This document shows, one piece after another, positions 6,049 through 13,604 of a stretch of DNA of 18,810 nucleotides. The notes beneath the pieces were generated by a model, which worked only from the letters and a program-made list of their open reading frames with translations, was not told where the DNA came from and did not search any database. How positions within the stretch are numbered: the stretch's first letter is position 1; each line of letters opens with the position of its first letter. Source of the DNA: Candidatus Dadabacteria bacterium. GTDB taxonomy: Bacteria > Desulfobacterota_D > UBA1144 > Nemesobacterales > UBA2774. The translations under genes were made by a program, and so were the position numbers. The stretch spans positions 1 to 18,810 of the forward strand of contig SMWY01000121.1 of the NCBI GenBank assembly GCA_004356555.1, written 5' to 3'.

Positions 6049-7515
6049 ATGTGTTATTTACCAAAAGCTTTCACTTTATCTGTGGTAGTTATAATTATTT
6101 CATTCTTTTCCGTAAGTGGTTGCAATAATAACAACAACGGTACTCCACTAGGCCCGCCTTTTCAGAACCCCGTACAGATATCAAGTGTAAATGGAGTACT
6201 TGAGATAACATATGACGCTGAGGTTTCACCCGCTGAAGTTGACGGCCAACCTTTTATGAGCGCCCAGTATAACGGCATGTTGGCTCCTCCTACTCTTAGG
6301 GTTAATCCCGGTGATACGATTAGGCTCACCTTGAATAATTTTCTCGATATGATGACCAACGTACATTACCACGGGATGAATGTAAGTCCTTTATCTCCTT
6401 CAGATGATGTCTTTATTATGATCACACCAAATAGCGGTTTTGAATATGAAGTTGTTATTCCGGAAAATCATGCAGAGGGTATGTATTACTATCACGCGCA
6501 TCTTTTTGGTATAACAGATTTTCAGATAATGAGCGGCCTTTCCGGTGGTTTGATAGTAGGGGATATACTCGAACCATTCCCTCAGCTGGAGGGTATTACT
6601 GAGCAGATTATGTATCTTAAGGATTTTCAGCTTATGGACGGAGAAATTCCTCCCGAAGGAATGATTAACCCAAGTGCACCTACAAATTTTACAGTCAACG
6701 GGCAAACTAATCCGACCATCACTATGCGTCCCGGTGAGACACAGTTCTGGCAATTAGGTAATATCGGAGCTGATTTGTACTACGATCTTGTGCTAGAAGG
6801 GCATTTATTCTATCAAATAGAGAGAGACGGAAACAGGCGTAATCAAACTGTAGAAAGAAATAGCATTTTAATGCCTACAAGCTCCCGTGTTGGAGTATTG
6901 GTTCAGGCTAATGAACCAGGACGTTACAAACTAAGAGCCAGAAAATTTAACACTGGACCTCAAGGGGATCAATACGGAGGAGCCACACTTCTCACCGTCA
7001 AGGTTGAGGGAGAGCCGGTACAAGACCCTATTACTCTTCCTATACCGATGAACCAATTCCCACCTGTTGAGAACCTTTGTGAGCAGGTAATTGCTGTCGA
7101 TAGAACTATAGAATTTTCAGAATCGGCTGATGGAAATACTTTCTTTATTAACGGAAAAGAATTTGATCCGGCAAGGGTCGATACTGAGGTTAAAATAGGC
7201 GACTTTGAAAGATGGACTATTACAAATACCTCAGAAGAGCTTCACGTATTTCATATTCATCTAACCGATTTTGTAGTTTGTGAAGTAAACGGTGTACAGC
7301 AGCCTTTTGTTGGGCAGCAGGATACTGTGAATATTCCGTATCGGGGCCAGGATCCTGACTTTGCAGGACCTGGGGAAGTTGTAATTGTTATTGATTTCAC
7401 AGATCCCATTATAGAAGGGAAAGCCGTTTATCATTGCCACATTGGGGGGCATGAGGATAACGGTATGATGGCAGTCTTTGAGGCTTGTGCTGAACCGCCT
7501 TGCCCGGATTTCTAA
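6049..7515 (+). CDS. Multicopper oxidase lipoprotein
   Basis: A 488-residue multicopper oxidase. The signal peptide ends in VSGC, so Cys25 is a likely lipidation site. An Asn-rich linker follows, as in many tethered lipoproteins. All four copper-binding segments are present: HYHG (His106, His108), HAH (His149, His151), HVFHIH (His399, His402, His404) and HCHIGGHEDNGM (His462-Cys463-His464, His468, Met473). The type 1 site (His399, Cys463, His468, Met473) and the trinuclear centre are therefore intact. The length fits the three-cupredoxin-domain, CueO/laccase-like class. The substrate cannot be told: Cu(I), phenols or Mn/Fe are all possible. No methionine-rich insert of the CueO kind is obvious. 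The ribosome-binding site GGAGGG (6036-6041) is 7 nt upstream. Pairing with the SCO1-like gene suggests copper handling. Confidence 0.95.
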   Translation: MCYLPKAFTLSVVVIIISFFSVSGCNNNNNGTPLGPPFQNPVQISSVNGVLEITYDAEVSPAEVDGQPFMSAQYNGMLAPPTLRVNPGDTIRLTLNNFLDMMTNVHYHGMNVSPLSPSDDVFIMITPNSGFEYEVVIPENHAEGMYYYHAHLFGITDFQIMSGLSGGLIVGDILEPFPQLEGITEQIMYLKDFQLMDGEIPPEGMINPSAPTNFTVNGQTNPTITMRPGETQFWQLGNIGADLYYDLVLEGHLFYQIERDGNRRNQTVERNSILMPTSSRVGVLVQANEPGRYKLRARKFNTGPQGDQYGGATLLTVKVEGEPVQDPITLPIPMNQFPPVENLCEQVIAVDRTIEFSESADGNTFFINGKEFDPARVDTEVKIGDFERWTITNTSEELHVFHIHLTDFVVCEVNGVQQPFVGQQDTVNIPYRGQDPDFAGPGEVVIVIDFTDPIIEGKAVYHCHIGGHEDNGMMAVFEACAEPPCPDF

Positions 7516-7516
7516 T

Positions 7517-7553
7517 AGAATCTGAATTCGTTAATTTATCCTAGTCAGATTCT
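7517..7553. terminator. Hairpin between convergent oxidase and obg genes
   Basis: A perfect 9-bp inverted repeat, AGAATCTGA (7517-7525) and TCAGATTCT (7545-7553), with a 19-nt loop. It spans the whole convergent intergenic gap and the last codons of obg. There is no T run on either side, so a terminator role is only suggested by position. Confidence 0.4.
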
Positions 7554-8566
7554 TTGATTACATTAAGTTTCTCAAGATGCCTCACTACTTCCCAAACAAG
7601 CTCTTTCGTTCCTTCGCCAGTAGCGGAAGAAATTGGGAAAGTTTTGACGCCGGATTTGCTAAAGTGTTTTTCAATCTTTTCTAAGTCTTCCCGGACTTCT
7701 GTTATGTCAATTTTGTTAAGCGCCAGTATCTGGGGCTTCTTGGAGAGTTCTTCGCTATAAGCTTTTAGCTCCCTGTTCATTGTCTCATAGTCTTCTATAG
7801 GGTCCCTTTGTGTAATAGGTGAAAGATCCAGTAAGTGGATTAAGATTTTTGTGCGCTCTATGTGTCTTAAGAACTGCATTCCAAGCCCGGCTCCTTCATG
7901 AGCGCCTTCAATCAGTCCTGGAATATCCGCCAGGACAAATGTTGCGCCGTCGCCGTAGCTTACTACCCCTAGGTTTGGTACCAGTGTGGTAAAAGGGTAG
8001 TCTGCAATTTTAGGTCTTGCCGCAGAGATTGTTGAAATAAGAGTCGATTTGCCGGCATTGGGAAATCCTAGTAAGCCGACATCAGCTAATAATTTTAATT
8101 CAAGCTTGAGGGTTTTTTCCTCTCCTTCACCGCCCGGCTCGGCTTCTTTAGGAGCTTGGTTAGTTGAGCTTACAAATCTGGCATTACCTTTACCGCCTCT
8201 TCCAGCTTTAGCTACTATCAGTTCCTGATTGTTTTCTGTAAGGTCTCCAAGGAACTCTTCGGTTTCAAAGTCTTTAACAATAGTTCCCATTGGAACAGGA
8301 ATTAATAGATGCTCGGAATTTTTACCGTGCTGGTCTTTTCCCCGTCCGTGCTCGCCCCTTTTTGCTCTATAGTGCTGCTGGTAGCGGTGATCAAGGAGAG
8401 AAGACATATTTCTTCTTGTTACCATTATTATATCCCCGCCGTTTCCGCCGTCCCCGCCGTTAGGTCCGCCCCTTGGGACATACTTCTCTCTTCTGAAACT
8501 GACGCAGCCCCGTCCCCCGTCCCCGGCTTTTATGTATATCTTCGCTTCATCGATAAACTTGACCAT
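7541..8566 (-). CDS. obgE: GTPase Obg/CgtA
   Basis: A 341-residue protein of normal length for Obg. The glycine-rich Obg domain fills residues 1-157 (KAGDGGRGCVSFRREKYVPR, GGPNGGDGGNGGD). The GTPase domain follows with G1 GFPNAGKST (167-175), G3 DIPGLIEGAHEG (214-225), G4 NKID (284-287) and G5 SSATGEGT (313-320). It has no long C-terminal extension, only KESD. Obg binds the 50S subunit and links ribosome assembly, stringent response and growth. Usual neighbours rplU and rpmA are not next to it here. The ATG has no clear ribosome-binding site. A TATAAT lies so close upstream (8574-8579) that the message may be leaderless. Confidence 0.98.
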   Translation of the reverse strand: MVKFIDEAKIYIKAGDGGRGCVSFRREKYVPRGGPNGGDGGNGGDIIMVTRRNMSSLLDHRYQQHYRAKRGEHGRGKDQHGKNSEHLLIPVPMGTIVKDFETEEFLGDLTENNQELIVAKAGRGGKGNARFVSSTNQAPKEAEPGGEGEEKTLKLELKLLADVGLLGFPNAGKSTLISTISAARPKIADYPFTTLVPNLGVVSYGDGATFVLADIPGLIEGAHEGAGLGMQFLRHIERTKILIHLLDLSPITQRDPIEDYETMNRELKAYSEELSKKPQILALNKIDITEVREDLEKIEKHFSKSGVKTFPISSATGEGTKELVWEVVRHLEKLNVIKESD

Positions 8567-8573
8567 GGCTAAC

Positions 8574-8579
8574 TATTAT
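8574..8579 (-). promoter_or_regulatory. Possible -10 box of obg, suggesting a leaderless mRNA
   Basis: A perfect TATAAT on the minus strand ends 7 nt before the obg start codon, so transcription would begin at or next to the ATG. The matching -35 position has only CTATTA. Weak, motif-based call. Confidence 0.3.
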
Positions 8580-8591
8580 AAACGATTTAAT

Positions 8592-8622
8592 TTGTCCTAA
8601 TAGACGTGTGCTAATGTATAAT
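8592..8622 (+). promoter_or_regulatory. Candidate promoter of the HugZ-DAO operon
   Basis: TTGTCC (8592-8597) and TATAAT (8617-8622) with a 19-bp spacer, which is longer than ideal. The perfect -10 box lies about 70 bp before the start codon in the divergent gap. Confidence 0.4.
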
Positions 8623-8693
8623 GTTCTCTGAATAGATTAAATTCTCTTTTTTGGAGATTAAATATGATATTTTATTTGTTACGGAGCGTATAG

Positions 8694-9485
8694 ATGTCTA
8701 AATCAACTTCAAAATCGCATGGCTATACAACTACCCCTAGCAATGAACCGCCAGTTCCTGAGCCCACTTATGCAGAGCGGGTGCGAACGCTTGTATACAG
8801 AACCCACATGGGAACGCTGTCTACTCTCTCAGCCAAACATCCGGACTGGCCATTTGGCTCCTTAATGCCTTACGGTATGGATGAAAAAGGGCGCCCCACA
8901 TTTTTAATAAGTACAATGGCGATGCATACACATAATTTAATCCGTGATCCGAGAGCAAGCTTGTTTGTGTCGCAGACGGATTCGGGCGGTGATCCGCTTG
9001 ATGCTTCAAGAGTTACGCTTATGGGTGAGACATCAAAAGTCCTGGAAGATGAACTCGGCGATGTTAAAGAGCTTTATCTCTCTCGTTATAAAAACGCTAG
9101 GTACTGGGTGGATTTTGATGATTTTTCTTTCTATAGAATGGATATAAATGACATATATTTTGTTGGAGGATTCGGTGCTATGGGCTGGGTTGCGGTCGAA
9201 GACTATTACGATGCTGATGTCGACCCTCTTGCAGATTCGGCTGCAGGAATAATACAGCATATGAATGGGGATCATGCGGACGCTTTGGTGCTTTTAGCAA
9301 AGGAATTCTCTAAAATAGATGCCCAGGAAGCATCTATAATCTCAGTTGACAGACTTGGGTTTCGGGTTCGGCTAAAGTCAGGTGATGAGGTCTTTAGTAG
9401 GCGGATAGGATTCTTAAGGGAAGTAAAAACCACAGAAGAATGCAGAGAAGTCATCGTTGAGATGGTAGGGCAAGCGCGCGGTTAA
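8694..9485 (+). CDS. HugZ-family FMN-barrel protein with DUF2470 domain
   Basis: A 263-residue protein. After a polar N-terminal tail (1-24), a pyridoxamine-5'-phosphate-oxidase-like split-barrel domain spans about 25-165 (RTLVYRTHMGTLSTLS, LISTMAMHTHNLIRDPRASL, VTLMGE). A DUF2470 domain covers about 181-258, with the hallmark HMNGDHADAL (189-198) and DRLGFRVRL. This architecture is that of HugZ-type heme-degrading or heme-binding proteins and of the plant plastid protein that binds glutamyl-tRNA reductase. It often appears simply as a pyridoxamine-5'-phosphate-oxidase-related FMN-binding protein. Which activity applies here is unknown. GGAG (8683-8686) is 7 nt upstream of the ATG. The D-amino-acid oxidase gene follows after 15 bp, so the two are probably cotranscribed. 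Heme biosynthesis genes lie about 6 kb away on the other strand. Confidence 0.9.
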   Translation: MSKSTSKSHGYTTTPSNEPPVPEPTYAERVRTLVYRTHMGTLSTLSAKHPDWPFGSLMPYGMDEKGRPTFLISTMAMHTHNLIRDPRASLFVSQTDSGGDPLDASRVTLMGETSKVLEDELGDVKELYLSRYKNARYWVDFDDFSFYRMDINDIYFVGGFGAMGWVAVEDYYDADVDPLADSAAGIIQHMNGDHADALVLLAKEFSKIDAQEASIISVDRLGFRVRLKSGDEVFSRRIGFLREVKTTEECREVIVEMVGQARG

Positions 9486-9500
9486 TTTCAGATCACAATC

Positions 9501-10466
9501 ATGAAAAACAAGAAAGCTCTAGTATTAGGATGCGGAGTTATTGGTCTTACTTCAGGCATCAGGCTTCTGGAAAACGGTTTTGAAGTTGAGATAGTAGCGG
9601 CTAGAATTCCCCCTGATACCACTTCCAATGTCGCGACTGCATACTGGTATCCGTTTAGGGTATCTCCTCCTGATAGAGTTCTGCCCTGGGCGGCTTTTAC
9701 ATATAAAAAATACATGGAACTAAGTAATATTCCCGGAATCGGTGTTGGAATATTTGATTTTGTTCAAATATTTGACCATGAGGTGGCTGACCCGTTCTGG
9801 AAACCGGCTGTTCAGGACTTCAGAAGAGTGAGCATGGAGGAACTACTGCCAGGTTATGTAGATGGATATGTTGCACCCATAGCCCGCATAGAAACACCAA
9901 TTTATATGGACTATTTAGTCAAAAGATTTGAGGAGTCTGGCGGTAAAATTACAAAACTCGATAGAGAAATTGAGAAGATTGAGGAGATTTCAGCGGACAC
10001 TCGGCTCATCATTAATTGCTCCGGGCTTGGAGCAGGAAAAATGTTTAATGATAAAGAAGTATTTCCTATTCGAGGGCAGTTGGTAATAACATCCAATCCG
10101 GGGCTTAAGGACTGTATCAACGAAGAAGAAGGACCTCTTGCTGTCTCTTATGTTGTGCCGCACCCATCATATTGCATCCTTGGGGGAACTGCCGAAGACA
10201 ACAACTGGAATCTCGAGGTAGATCCGAAAATTAGTGATGAAATCCTCCGCAAATGCAGGGTACTTGAGCCCAGATTAGAGGAGGCTGAGGTTTTGGGACA
10301 TAGGGTAGGGCTTCGACCAGGAAGAACGGAAGTGCGTCTTGAGCTTGAACAGATATCATCTGATTGTACGGTGATACACAACTACGGCCACGGCGGAGCG
10401 GGGTTTACACTGTCGTGGGGATGCGCCGAAGATGTGTCTATAATGGCAGAGAGGGTATCTAGATAA
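9501..10466 (+). CDS. D-amino-acid oxidase (FAD-dependent)
   Basis: A 321-residue flavoenzyme that would oxidise D-amino acids to 2-oxo acids, ammonia and H2O2. The FAD dinucleotide motif is VLGCGVIGL (GCGVIG at 10-15). NCSGLGA is at 172-178. Tyr217 in the SYVVPHPSYCILGGT block and Arg272 in GLRPGRTEVRLE match substrate-contact positions of eukaryotic DAOs. The C-terminal signature HNYGHGGAGFTLSWGCA is at 293-309. It is shorter than the mammalian enzyme and lacks a peroxisomal tail. ThiO or another glycine oxidase is less likely, given the DAO signature. The ATG has no strong ribosome-binding site and lies 15 bp after the HugZ-like gene, so translational coupling is likely. The next gene starts 6 bp after its stop. 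Confidence 0.92.
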   Translation: MKNKKALVLGCGVIGLTSGIRLLENGFEVEIVAARIPPDTTSNVATAYWYPFRVSPPDRVLPWAAFTYKKYMELSNIPGIGVGIFDFVQIFDHEVADPFWKPAVQDFRRVSMEELLPGYVDGYVAPIARIETPIYMDYLVKRFEESGGKITKLDREIEKIEEISADTRLIINCSGLGAGKMFNDKEVFPIRGQLVITSNPGLKDCINEEEGPLAVSYVVPHPSYCILGGTAEDNNWNLEVDPKISDEILRKCRVLEPRLEEAEVLGHRVGLRPGRTEVRLELEQISSDCTVIHNYGHGGAGFTLSWGCAEDVSIMAERVSR

Positions 10467-10472
10467 GGTGTT

Positions 10473-11423
10473 ATGAATATTAATAGAACAATTTTATTGC
10501 TTGTCCCAATTACTTTGTTTCTTTTGCTAACTTTAATTGCAGAAATAAATGCAAATTCCTGTGAGCCTACGAAATATCCACCGCCGCCTGAATTGATCTG
10601 GCCCCCTGATCAGGCAAAGTCAGTACCACTGGATTCTGTACTTATTGTTAAAGATTTTAAATCTATATCCAAAACTCCTCATAAACTGGATATAGAATTA
10701 ATAGATAAGAGTGGAAATATAGTTGATTATAAACTTAAAAGATATCAGTCCAGAAGATCAGTTTATAATCATGAGGCGGGATTTATTTTTGTTACACCGT
10801 CAGAAAGACTGAAACCTATGAACGAGTATTCTTTCACTGTAAAAGCAAAAGAGGGGTTTGCTGAGCCCTTTAAAGAAACCATTAAATTTAGCACAGGAGA
10901 CGAAAATACTTTAGTAACTGATCCAAAAGAAATTGATGTAACCTATCTTCTGAGTGAGCCTGGTTATTATTTAAGCAACTGTCAGACTTCCACTTGGGAG
11001 AAGGCAACTTCTCTTGTTTTTATTAACTCAGAGGTTGATAATTACCCTCTCATATTCGTTCTTGAGTCTAATTTATTAAAGGATGTATCCTTTTTTCATT
11101 CATCTTTTAATAAAAGGGATCTCGCTGTTTTATTCCTCCCTAATGAAAAGGGGGTCCGTCAATGTTTTGATCTAACCGTCTATGCTGTTAGTGGTAAGAA
11201 AGTTTTTAGTGAAGAACTCTGCAAACCTGACGGCTGCATAAAGGGAAGATACTTATCCAAAGAAGAGGCTGAGAAAGAATATGGAAAACACGGTGCTTTT
11301 GGATTTTCATTAATTGAGTTCCCCGCTCCTAAAGAGGAGATTCCAAACTACTGCACTCTCTATCCGCCACTTTGCAGGGAATATTGGTTTTCAATATTGG
11401 CAGATAAATGTGAAAGTTCCTAA
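10473..11423 (+). CDS. Secreted protein with an Ig-like N-terminal domain
   Basis: A 316-residue exported protein, not assigned to a named family. The signal peptide has a basic Asn/Arg start, a long hydrophobic core (7-23) and an INANS-like site near residue 28. The mature start PPPPELIWPPDQAKSVPLDSVLIV, a later MNEYSFTVKA strand and the closing FSTGD (about 30-150) look like a bacterial Ig-like (SbsA/Big_5-type) domain of envelope proteins. The C-terminal half contains several cysteines (NCQTS, RQCFD, ELCKPDGC, NYCTLYPPLCREYW), so it is probably disulfide-bonded outside the cytoplasm. It starts 6 bp after the D-amino-acid oxidase stop with an AAGG 4 nt from the ATG, so it is the third gene of that operon. 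Its stop overlaps the convergent membrane-protein stop. Confidence 0.7.
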   Translation: MNINRTILLLVPITLFLLLTLIAEINANSCEPTKYPPPPELIWPPDQAKSVPLDSVLIVKDFKSISKTPHKLDIELIDKSGNIVDYKLKRYQSRRSVYNHEAGFIFVTPSERLKPMNEYSFTVKAKEGFAEPFKETIKFSTGDENTLVTDPKEIDVTYLLSEPGYYLSNCQTSTWEKATSLVFINSEVDNYPLIFVLESNLLKDVSFFHSSFNKRDLAVLFLPNEKGVRQCFDLTVYAVSGKKVFSEELCKPDGCIKGRYLSKEEAEKEYGKHGAFGFSLIEFPAPKEEIPNYCTLYPPLCREYWFSILADKCESS

Positions 11424-12304
11424 TTGAATTTGTAAAAGTGTAATATAGCCATAGGCACTAGGTTAAGCGTCCAGTGCGCAGGGATTGCGTGCCAGATCGA
11501 GTGCGTTCGAAACGTAATATAGGAAACCAATATGCCTCCCGGCAGTGATAGTGCCACTTCAACGGGATTTGCTCTTCCCAGATGGATCATAAAAAAGACA
11601 AGCCCCGACACGGATATAGCGAAAAGTGAAGTCCAATTTAAACCGAACCACGCAAGTATTGGGTTGTCAGAGTCGCTTGTTACGGGTTGGGCTATACCAA
11701 GCCAGCGTAGTATCTTCCGGCCAGTTGACCCTTCAATTTGGGCTAAGAATGCAGGGTAGGGCAGGCGCCTGTGCGGGAGCATTAGGGCGACAAGGATGCC
11801 AAGAATGAGAAAATGTTCAGGAATCTTATTAAATAACGACAGTACATACATAGTCGTTAATCTATGAGGGTAGGGTGACGCGATTTGAATCCATAGGCCA
11901 AAGGGGATTGAAACCATAATCGCTATGCCTGTGAGCCTGATACCAAGCTTATTTAACATCCCTAAACCGAAGTCGGTAAGCTTTCTTCTGATAAGAACAA
12001 GGAAAATAATTGGTATGACCAGAGAAGAAACAAAGCACAGAATATACCAAAGTATCTCAAGTCTTATGTATTCAGGTTGATCAAGGAAAAAATTATTTAT
12101 CCACCAGGGGCCAATTAAAGGTTCATATATAAAAGTCCATTGATTATAGGGTGGCGGAAGAAGTTTTGCCAAGCGCGCCCAGAAAATAGCTATATAGCTT
12201 GTGAGTGATATCAATAATACAAGGGATATACCCCATTCACGGAAAGTGCGATTTTTTGTAATATCAATATAGCCGGATTTGGTATAGTTAGATTCTTCTT
12301 TCAT
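11420..12304 (-). CDS. CPBP (Abi/CAAX-like) family membrane protein, divergent
   Basis: A 294-residue integral membrane protein with about seven hydrophobic helices. The C-terminal half has the CPBP layout: PEHFLILG (Glu163-His164) in the place of motif 1, FMIHLG (His241), a PGGILVSYITFRTHSIWHAI block, then HWTLN (His277, Asn281). CPBP proteins are intramembrane glutamic proteases of the Rce1 type. Motif 1 normally reads EExxxR, but here it is EHxxxL, so activity is uncertain or the family member is divergent. The long N-terminal part before the CPBP core (1-115) is also larger than usual. No strong ribosome-binding site is visible. The stop codon overlaps that of the convergent gene (four shared bases), leaving no space for a terminator. 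Confidence 0.7.
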   Translation of the reverse strand: MKEESNYTKSGYIDITKNRTFREWGISLVLLISLTSYIAIFWARLAKLLPPPYNQWTFIYEPLIGPWWINNFFLDQPEYIRLEILWYILCFVSSLVIPIIFLVLIRRKLTDFGLGMLNKLGIRLTGIAIMVSIPFGLWIQIASPYPHRLTTMYVLSLFNKIPEHFLILGILVALMLPHRRLPYPAFLAQIEGSTGRKILRWLGIAQPVTSDSDNPILAWFGLNWTSLFAISVSGLVFFMIHLGRANPVEVALSLPGGILVSYITFRTHSIWHAIPAHWTLNLVPMAILHFYKFN

Positions 12305-12398
12305 GCTTCTTGGTTATTATTATGCGGTAGAATTAGAGTATTCTAAAGTAACGGGAATTGTCTCAAGAGAAATAATGCCGGCAATAAATATTTGAGAA

Positions 12399-12851
12399 CT
12401 ATTTTATTTTCTCTAGAAATTTAGTGCCTTTACCTACCGGCTTACTTGGATTTTCAATCTCTAACTGCATAACATTATCCAGTACGCTAACCCAGTAGCG
12501 CCACCAATATGAATTTTCTTTGTGTTTACTCTTTTGAGTACCTGCCATGGAAATTATCTGATGGATATTACCGTGATATAAATGCAGTTTGCTTGCGGCG
12601 TCTTTGGTTGCTTCAGGGTCGATGGGAATTTTGTCGAGTTCAGTTTCAATCAGACTCTTTATTTCTTCAACATATTGGGTCATATCGTTAGAAAGTTTCT
12701 TTATATGTTCACCTGCCGGCGTTACATCTCCCTCAAGCTTATTAGCATCATTATTCATTAGATCGACAAAATCCAATAGGTTGTCTAAATTGCGTCTTGC
12801 TTTTGCAGTTTGTTCTGAAAGATCAGTTAACTCTTTTACGCTTAGCCCCAT
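12399..12851 (-). CDS. Uncharacterised helical protein
   Basis: A 150-residue protein, not recognised. Residues 3-80 are almost all predicted helix with heptad-like hydrophobic spacing (LTDLSEQTAKARRNLDNLLD, IKKLSNDMTQYVEEI), so a coiled coil or helical bundle is likely. A basic, Trp-rich segment (KHKENSYWWRYW) follows near residues 109-120. There is no signal peptide or membrane helix, so it is probably cytoplasmic. AAGGAGG (complement of 12858-12864) is 6 nt before the ATG, a near-ideal ribosome-binding site. A TTGACT/TAAAAT promoter overlapping the end of the TPR gene could drive it separately. The window gives no functional clue. Confidence 0.7.
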   Translation of the reverse strand: MGLSVKELTDLSEQTAKARRNLDNLLDFVDLMNNDANKLEGDVTPAGEHIKKLSNDMTQYVEEIKSLIETELDKIPIDPEATKDAASKLHLYHGNIHQIISMAGTQKSKHKENSYWWRYWVSVLDNVMQLEIENPSKPVGKGTKFLEKIK

Positions 12852-12899
12852 TTATTGCCTCCTTATTATTAATTGCCAGTATGATAAGACCGTCATTTA

Positions 12900-12927
12900 A
12901 TTTTATAGATTATAGTAAATGAGTCAA
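12900..12927 (-). promoter_or_regulatory. Candidate promoter of the helical-protein gene
   Basis: Minus-strand TTGACT (complement of 12922-12927) and TAAAAT (complement of 12900-12905) with a 16-bp spacer. The -35 box overlaps the stop codon of the TPR gene. The predicted start near 12893 leaves a leader of about 40 nt with a strong ribosome-binding site. Confidence 0.5.
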
Positions 12928-13604
12928 GAAATTAACGTCTTAAGCGATTCATCTGCAAGTGCCCGTTCTCTAAATGACGAATCTAACTTTATCGCTTTCT
13001 CTAAATCCGACTTTGCATTTTCTAAATCTTCTAATTTAACGTAGAGACCAGCCCGGTTGTAATAAGCTTCCGGATAGTTTGGGTGTAGTTCAAGCGCCCT
13101 GTTATAAGCCTTGAGCGCTCCCAGTGGTTTATCTAGATTATGAAGAGATACTGCTTTATTAAACCATGCCTCTAGGTAAGTTCCTTGAATTTTAATAGCT
13201 TCATCATAAGCTGCTACGGCTTCGAGTTCCCTTTCCAGGCCGCTAAGTGAGGCCCCTTTGTTGCACCATGCAACTGCGAATAGCGGCTTTAACTCAATTG
13301 CTTTTTCTGTACATTGGAGTGCCTCTTCAAGCCGCCCGGCTCTCCCCAATGCAGAAGCCTTATTGCTCCATGCCTCAGCATAATCAGGGTTAATTTCTAT
13401 TGCGTTATCATAAGAATTGATTTCATCCTGAACGTGTCCCATAACTGAATAAGTTATCCCTTTGTTATACCAGGCCTCAGCAAAGTCGGGTTTTAAATCG
13501 ATCGCTTTGTCAAGAGATTCTATCGCCTGCTTGAAATCGCCTTTATGGTAATAATCCGTGGCTTCAAGAACTAGGTCTTCTGGTTTGTGTCTCTGATCCG
13601 TCAT
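12924..13604 (-). CDS. TPR-repeat protein, six repeats
   Basis: A 226-residue protein made almost wholly of tetratricopeptide repeats, about six 34-residue units starting near residues 9, 43, 77, 111, 145 and 179. The diagnostic pattern (AEAWYNKG, ALGRAGRLEEAL, ELHPNYPEAYYNRA) repeats regularly. The closing SFRERALADESLKTL resembles the capping segment common to many bacterial TPR proteins. There is no signal peptide, so a cytoplasmic scaffold for protein-protein contact is the likely role; the partner is unknown. Its ATG overlaps the TGA of the DUF1460 gene (ATGA), so the two are translationally coupled. Confidence 0.93.
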   Translation of the reverse strand: MTDQRHKPEDLVLEATDYYHKGDFKQAIESLDKAIDLKPDFAEAWYNKGITYSVMGHVQDEINSYDNAIEINPDYAEAWSNKASALGRAGRLEEALQCTEKAIELKPLFAVAWCNKGASLSGLERELEAVAAYDEAIKIQGTYLEAWFNKAVSLHNLDKPLGALKAYNRALELHPNYPEAYYNRAGLYVKLEDLENAKSDLEKAIKLDSSFRERALADESLKTLIS

